Shown one piece after another: positions 13,758 through 17,759 of a DNA stretch of 17,759 nt. The stretch spans positions 1 through 17,759 of the forward strand of contig CALMLJ010000011.1 in the NCBI GenBank assembly GCA_937868025.1. The letters run 5' to 3'. Both the position numbers and the translations under genes were made by a program. The notes beneath the pieces are model-generated. The model did not search any database, was not told the DNA's origin, and saw only the letters and a program-made list of their open reading frames with translations. The stretch's first letter is position 1; every line of letters starts with the position of its first letter. The stretch is from an uncultured Acidimicrobiaceae bacterium (GTDB lineage Bacteria; Actinomycetota; Acidimicrobiia; Acidimicrobiales; Microtrichaceae).

Positions 13758-13893
13758 CGCCCCATGGACGGAACAGGTCAGGTTCCATCTCGTCTCCGCC
13801 GGGCTCACCTGGTGCATCGAACACGCCGACCGCTCGGCCGCAGTGGGCGACGAGTTCGCCGACGTTCAGAAGATGTTCCTCAAACTCGCCTGA
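13753..13893 (+). pseudogene. Truncated second cstR copy (C-terminal 39 codons)
   Basis: An open frame of 46 residues from ATG 13753 ends with QVRFHLVSAGLTWCIEHADRSAAVGDEFADVQKMFLKLA-stop. Its last 39 residues match the end of the regulator at 10325-10630 at 28 of 39 positions, and the DNA is the same at about 97 of 120 bases. The whole DNA-binding N-terminal part and the first sensing Cys are missing; only the second Cys (Cys21) remains. The apparent ATG lies within the -10 box TATGAT, so it would not be in a transcript from that promoter. It is most simply a gene remnant left in the leader of the cstB operon, but the frame is still open. Confidence 0.8.
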
Positions 13894-13946
13894 ACGCGAA
13901 CGCCGCCCAACGCCCCGCCACCCCGACCCTCAAGGAATCGCCATGA
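13764..13946 (+). other. Possible leaderless leader ORF coupled to cstB
   Basis: An ATG at 13764 lies 6 nt after the TATGAT -10 box, the spacing seen at other leaderless starts here. It opens a 60-residue, Arg-rich frame (MDGTGQVPSRLRRAH...) that reads the cstR remnant out of frame and stops as ATGA across the start of the cstB gene at 13943. The geometry suits translational coupling, but the peptide looks like no known protein and could be chance. Confidence 0.2.
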
Positions 13947-15334
13947 TCTTCAAGCAGTACGAACTCGGTTGCCTGTCACTCTTCAGCTACCTGATCGGTG
14001 ACGAGACCACCGGCCGCGCCGTCGTCATCGACCCACAACGCGACGTCACGCAGTACGTCGACGATGCCGAACGCCTCGGGCTCACGATCGAGCGCGTGCT
14101 CGAGACCCACTTCCACGCCGACTTCCTCTCGGGCCATCTCGAGCTCGCCGCTGCGACCGGCGCCGTCATCTCATTCGGCGACGAAGGCCACGCCGACTTC
14201 CCGATCGACCCGATGGCCCACGGCCAGCGACTGTCGCTGGGCGACGTTGTCCTCGAGGTCCGTCACACCCCCGGCCACACCCCTGAATCGATCTCCATCG
14301 TCGTGTGGGAACACGCCGATGACGTCGACCCGTGGGCGGTGTTCACCGGCGACACGCTCTTCATCGGCGACGTCGGTCGCCCCGACCTGCTCACCTCCAT
14401 CGGTTGGACCGCCGACGGACTGGCCCGCCGCCTCTACCGCTCGATCCGCGACCAACTCCTGACCCTTCCGGACACCACCCGCGTGTACCCGGCCCACGGC
14501 GCCGGCTCGGCCTGCGGCAAGAACCTCTCGACCGCCAGCCAGTCCACGATCGGCGAACAACGCCGCACCAACTACGCACTCGCGCCGATGTCGGAGGACG
14601 CGTTCGTCGAGGCCGTCACCCAGGGCCAGTCGATCGCACCCCTCTACTTCGCGTTCGCCGCCGACTCCAACCGGCGCGACCGCGAGCTCCTCGACGACCA
14701 CCGCGACACCCCGGCGTTCGACGTCGACCTCACGCTCCGCCAACAGGCCGAGGGCGCGGTCGTGATCGACGGTCGATCCGCGGAGCTCTTCGCATCAGGC
14801 CACCTCCGTGGTGCGATCAACGTCGGACTCGACGGACGGTTCGCCGAGTACGCCGGCGACGTCCTCCGCCCTGGCCAGACGGTCATCCTGATCACCGATC
14901 CCGGCCGCGAGAACGAAGCCAGGATTCGCTTGGCCCGCATCGGATTCGACCACGTCATCGGCGCACTTCACGACATCGACCGAGTGCTCGTCGACCACCC
15001 CGAACTGGCCGAGCAGGCGCCACGCGTCACCGCGAGCGAGGTCGAACACCGCCGGATCGCCGAGCCCGAGCTGCAGATCGTCGACGTCCGCAACCCCGGT
15101 GAGGTCGAAGCCGGCGCCATCGACGGCGCCGTCAACCTGCCGCTCCCTCAACTCCTCGACCGCATGGGCGAACTCGACCCGACCCGACCCACGATCGTCT
15201 ACTGCGCCGGCGGCTACCGCTCCGCCACCGCCGCCTCACTCCTCCGTTCCCGAGGCTTCGACACCGTCGCCGACATCTACGGCGGCTACGGCGCCGTGTG
15301 CGCCGTCGACGCCGAGCCCATCACCACGAGGTGA
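13943..15334 (+). CDS. cstB: CstB-like persulfide dioxygenase-rhodanese fusion
   Basis: The 463-residue protein has three parts. Residues 1-240 are a metallo-beta-lactamase fold of the ETHE1/persulfide dioxygenase kind (LSLFSYLIGDE, THFHAD 55-60, TPGHTPES with His112, FTGD with Asp137, PAHG with His185). His56, His112 and Asp137 fit the Fe(II) facial triad. Residues about 265-350 are a rhodanese fold without the catalytic Cys (ITDPGRE at the loop). Residues about 362-463 are an active rhodanese with loop CAGGYR, Cys421. This order is that of CstB, which oxidises low-molecular-weight persulfides to sulfite and, with the rhodanese, forms thiosulfate. AAGGA precedes the ATG by 7 nt. First complete gene of the plus-strand sulfur operon. 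Confidence 0.9.
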   Translation: MIFKQYELGCLSLFSYLIGDETTGRAVVIDPQRDVTQYVDDAERLGLTIERVLETHFHADFLSGHLELAAATGAVISFGDEGHADFPIDPMAHGQRLSLGDVVLEVRHTPGHTPESISIVVWEHADDVDPWAVFTGDTLFIGDVGRPDLLTSIGWTADGLARRLYRSIRDQLLTLPDTTRVYPAHGAGSACGKNLSTASQSTIGEQRRTNYALAPMSEDAFVEAVTQGQSIAPLYFAFAADSNRRDRELLDDHRDTPAFDVDLTLRQQAEGAVVIDGRSAELFASGHLRGAINVGLDGRFAEYAGDVLRPGQTVILITDPGRENEARIRLARIGFDHVIGALHDIDRVLVDHPELAEQAPRVTASEVEHRRIAEPELQIVDVRNPGEVEAGAIDGAVNLPLPQLLDRMGELDPTRPTIVYCAGGYRSATAASLLRSRGFDTVADIYGGYGAVCAVDAEPITTR

Positions 15335-15339
15335 CCACC

Positions 15340-15684
15340 ATGTGCTGCAACCCCTGCGCCACCAACACCGCCCCGGCCGACGAGACGCTCCCCAGCGTCG
15401 ACGTCGTCACCGCCGCCAACCGGCCCGAGGGCGTCGCCCTGCTCGACGTCCGCGAACAGGCCGAGTGGTCCTCGGGCCACGCTCCCGGGGCACTCCACCA
15501 ACGCCTCGGCGCCATCGACCCCGACACACTTCGCTGCTACGAGCAGGTGTACGTGATGTGCCGCTCCGGCAACCGGTCTGCGACCGCCACCCGGCGGCTC
15601 CGCGAGGCCGGCATCGACGCCCACAACGTCACCGGCGGAATCATCGCCTGGGCCGAAGCCCGACTCCCCGCCGACTTCAGCTGA
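15340..15684 (+). CDS. Single-domain rhodanese with Cys-rich N-terminus
   Basis: The 114-residue protein starts 5 nt after the cstB stop, with GAGGTG as ribosome-binding site. The rhodanese domain is complete (GVALLDVREQAEWSSGHAPGA about 31-51, active loop CRSGNRS with Cys74, TGGIIAWAEARLP at the end), so it should carry sulfane sulfur as a cysteine persulfide. Unusual is the extreme N-terminus, MCCNPCATN, with three extra cysteines (2, 3 and 6) outside the domain. These could bind metal, accept sulfur or pair with the thioredoxin encoded next. Likely a cytoplasmic sulfurtransferase passing sulfur to or from CstB and small thiols. Confidence 0.88.
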   Translation: MCCNPCATNTAPADETLPSVDVVTAANRPEGVALLDVREQAEWSSGHAPGALHQRLGAIDPDTLRCYEQVYVMCRSGNRSATATRRLREAGIDAHNVTGGIIAWAEARLPADFS

Positions 15685-15720
15685 ACCCGGTCACACCGGA
15701 ACGACCCGAGAGGAAACCCC

Positions 15721-16083
15721 ATGTCCACCATCGAACTCACCGCCGCCAGCTTCGAGACCACCGTCGAGGCCGACGGCATCGTGCTCGTCGACTGGTGGGC
15801 CTCGTGGTGCGGACCGTGCATGCGCTTCGGGCCCACCTACGAGGCCGCATCGACCGCAAACGCGGACATCGTGTTCGCCAAGGTCGACACCGAGGCCAAC
15901 CAGGACCTCGCCGGCGCCGCCAACATCATGTCGATCCCCACCCTCATGGCCTTCCGCGACGGAATCCTCGTGTTCTCGCAGGCGGGAGCCCTCCCTGCCG
16001 CAGCGCTCGACGACCTCATCGGACAGCTCCGCGCACTCGACATGGAGCAGATCCGAGCAGCGGTCGCCGCGCGTACCAACTGA
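15721..16083 (+). CDS. Thioredoxin
   Basis: The 120-residue protein is a plain thioredoxin fold: IVLVDWWASWCGPCMRFGPTYE with the active WCGPC (29-33), IVFAKVDTEANQDLAGAANIMSIPTLMAF with the cis-Pro motif IPT, and a C-terminal helix a little longer than in standard thioredoxins. AGAGGAAA is placed 4-5 nt before the ATG. In the operon it can reduce persulfides and disulfides on the rhodaneses and CstR, releasing sulfide. It could also feed electrons to the CcdA-TlpA pair across the window, which is inference. Confidence 0.93.
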   Translation: MSTIELTAASFETTVEADGIVLVDWWASWCGPCMRFGPTYEAASTANADIVFAKVDTEANQDLAGAANIMSIPTLMAFRDGILVFSQAGALPAAALDDLIGQLRALDMEQIRAAVAARTN

Positions 16084-16153
16084 TCCGAGCCACCCACCAC
16101 AACTCCGCCGTCCCCTCGGCATTCTCGTTACCCGAACCCAGGAGCCACCCCAC

Positions 16154-17759
16154 ATGATCCCCACCCGACCGGCCGAAACGGCACCCTCGACCAGCGGCGG
16201 CCGCCCACCCGAGGTGGTCTCCGCAGAGCCGTGGTTCGCCCGCCTCGCCCGCTTCTCGGCCACGCATCGCCGTGCCGTGATGATCGTCTGGCTGATCGCC
16301 ACCATCGCCGCAGCTCCCCTCGCCGTCACACTGACGGGGGCGCTCTCCGGTGCCGGTTGGGAAGCGCAGGGGTCCACCTCGATGAAGGTCCGCGACGAAC
16401 TCCGACGCGACTTCCCACAACTCGGCGCCGAGGCCGCCGTCGTCGTCTATCGCCAAACCGATCCGGTCGCCGACGAGCCGGCCGGGATCCGGCAGCTGGT
16501 CGCCGACCTCGCCGACGCACCGGGCGCGACCTCCGTCGTCGACCCGCTGACCCAGCCCGCCGAGGCCGGGTTGGTCTCACCGGACGGGCGCACCGCCCTG
16601 GTTCCGGTCGCGCTGTCCGCTGCCAACGACGCCGAGCTTCCCGAATCAGCCGGCAAGCTGATCGACCACGTTGCGGAACTGTCGCTGGCGAAGGGTTCAA
16701 CGGCGAAGGTCACCGGCGAATGGCCGGTCTGGAGCGACTTCAACACGACCAACGAGGAAGCGCTCCACAAGGCCGAGTTGCTCTCCGGCCTCCCGACCAT
16801 CCTGCTCCTCCTCGTGGCGTTCGGTTCGGCGATCGCCGCCGGACTCCCCCTCATGCTGTCGCTCGCCGGCATCGCCGTGGGGTTCGCGTCGTTGCACCTC
16901 ATCGGCGGCACCATGCCGCTCTCGGTCTGGTCCATGAACTTCTCGATGATGATCGGCCTCGCCGTGGGCATCGACTACAGCCTCTTCATCGTGTCCCGCT
17001 ACCGCGAGGAACGTGAGGACGGGTACGGGGCCATCGACGCCATCGCCAACACACTCTCGACCGCCGGCAAGGCCGTCTTCCTCTCGGCGCTCGCTGTCAT
17101 CATGTCGCTCGCCGCGGTGTTCGTCGTGCCGGTCATGGTGTTCCGGTCGATGGCGCTCGGCATGATCCTCTCGGTCGTCGCCGTCGCCCTCGCTGCCCTG
17201 ACGCTGCTCCCGGCAGTCCTCGTCGCGCTCGGCGACCGGGTGCTGGTCGCTCGCGGCCACAAGGACCCCGACCGAGCTGCCGAGGGTCGCTGGGCCCGCT
17301 GGACCGGCCTCGCATTGAGCCACCCCGGCCGCACCCTCCTCGCGGGCTTGTCGCTCTTGTTGCTCCTCGCTGCACCGGCGCTCGGTATGCGACTCGGCAT
17401 GCCCGGTGCCCGCGTCGTCGACGAGGGCCGATCGAGCCGCGACGGCTACGACATGCTGGTCGAGTCGTTCGGGCCCGGCGCGGCCGCGCCGCTGTTCGTC
17501 ACCGTTTCGGCGGCCGATGCCCAACAGGTGGTCGATCTCGCTGCCGCCGACCCCAACGTCGTGAACGCCCAGGTGGTCGCCCAGCCCGCCGCAAGCGGAC
17601 GGACCGTCGTTCGCGTCACCCCGGCCACGGCCGTCGACTCGGCGAAGACCTCTGACATGGTCGGACGCCTCCGCGACTCGATCGGTGCGAAGGTCCCGGC
17701 CGCCGACGTCGGCGGGCCAGCGGCCCAGAACCACGACCTCACCGAGGTGCTCATCGGAC
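16154..17759 (+). CDS. MMPL/RND family transporter, 3' end missing
   Basis: An open frame of 535 codons runs off the window. The layout is that of MMPL exporters: a first membrane segment (about 41-60, AVMIVWLIATIAAAPLAV), a large extracytoplasmic loop to about 215, a block of five segments including SMNFSMMIGLAVGIDYSLFIVSRYREE (the family signature with the proton-relay GxDYS) to about 365, another segment near 390-412, and the beginning of the second loop. Members use the proton gradient to export lipids, siderophores or drugs. GGAG lies 9 nt before the ATG at 16154. It follows thioredoxin by 70 nt and is probably the last-but-unknown gene of the sulfur operon. Its substrate is not evident. 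Confidence 0.88.
   Translation, partial: MIPTRPAETAPSTSGGRPPEVVSAEPWFARLARFSATHRRAVMIVWLIATIAAAPLAVTLTGALSGAGWEAQGSTSMKVRDELRRDFPQLGAEAAVVVYRQTDPVADEPAGIRQLVADLADAPGATSVVDPLTQPAEAGLVSPDGRTALVPVALSAANDAELPESAGKLIDHVAELSLAKGSTAKVTGEWPVWSDFNTTNEEALHKAELLSGLPTILLLLVAFGSAIAAGLPLMLSLAGIAVGFASLHLIGGTMPLSVWSMNFSMMIGLAVGIDYSLFIVSRYREEREDGYGAIDAIANTLSTAGKAVFLSALAVIMSLAAVFVVPVMVFRSMALGMILSVVAVALAALTLLPAVLVALGDRVLVARGHKDPDRAAEGRWARWTGLALSHPGRTLLAGLSLLLLLAAPALGMRLGMPGARVVDEGRSSRDGYDMLVESFGPGAAAPLFVTVSAADAQQVVDLAAADPNVVNAQVVAQPAASGRTVVRVTPATAVDSAKTSDMVGRLRDSIGAKVPAADVGGPAAQNHDLTEVLIG

Noticed and set aside
13111..13893. 260-codon plus-strand frame ending in the cstR fragment
   Set aside because: All but the last 46 codons is antisense to TauE and crosses the double operator, so it cannot be one protein; only the cstR-like end is real homology.

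Overview
This is a GC-rich window of plain chromosomal gene content. Short intergenic gaps, start/stop overlaps of the ATGA or GTGA type, many GTG starts, and several genes that appear to be transcribed without a leader all point to an actinobacterium. The mix of ABC/MerR, ArsR/AHSA1 and TetR units is compatible with Acidimicrobiia (Ilumatobacter-like), but that placement is an impression. I see no tRNA, rRNA, CRISPR array, insertion sequence or prophage.

Left part (1-9000), mostly minus strand, is a series of small self-regulated units. It holds the start of a GH3 beta-glucosidase (1-1211, cut by the window edge), then an ABC exporter (ATPase plus permease) followed by a MerR regulator (3831 to 1403) behind a MerR-type stretched promoter. 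Next are a DUF167/YggU protein (3931-4173, plus), a GAF-EAL cyclic-di-GMP phosphodiesterase (5401-4163), and an ArsR regulator with an AHSA1/SRPBCC protein (6300-5469), whose start codon lies inside a 24-bp inverted repeat. The last unit is TetR, a lipoprotein and a GH5-like glycosidase (8943-6364) behind a 25-bp near-palindrome.

Right part (9010-17759) looks like one coherent reactive-sulfur/persulfide system. It contains a TlpA-like thioredoxin lipoprotein and CcdA (10238-9010), and divergently a CsoR-family regulator lacking the copper-ligand His (CstR type, 10325-10630). A DUF2892 membrane protein and an ECF sigma factor fused in frame to a zinc-finger anti-sigma domain follow (10780-11789). 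Convergent to these are a DUF2202 lipoprotein, an AhpD-like protein and a TauE/SafE exporter (13698-11822). Last comes a plus-strand run of a CstB-like persulfide dioxygenase-rhodanese, a single-domain rhodanese, a thioredoxin and an MMPL transporter (13943 to the window end). Four copies of a TACCCC-N2/4-GGGGTA-like palindrome sit in front of these transcription units, so one regulator probably controls most of them.

The most unusual points are three. A truncated second cstR copy (last 39 codons only) is wedged between the double operator and cstB, with a near-consensus -10 box over its apparent start codon. The sigma/anti-sigma fusion carries a strong internal ribosome-binding site at the domain junction. 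A TAnnnT-N6/7-start arrangement recurs, suggesting leaderless transcripts at several promoters.
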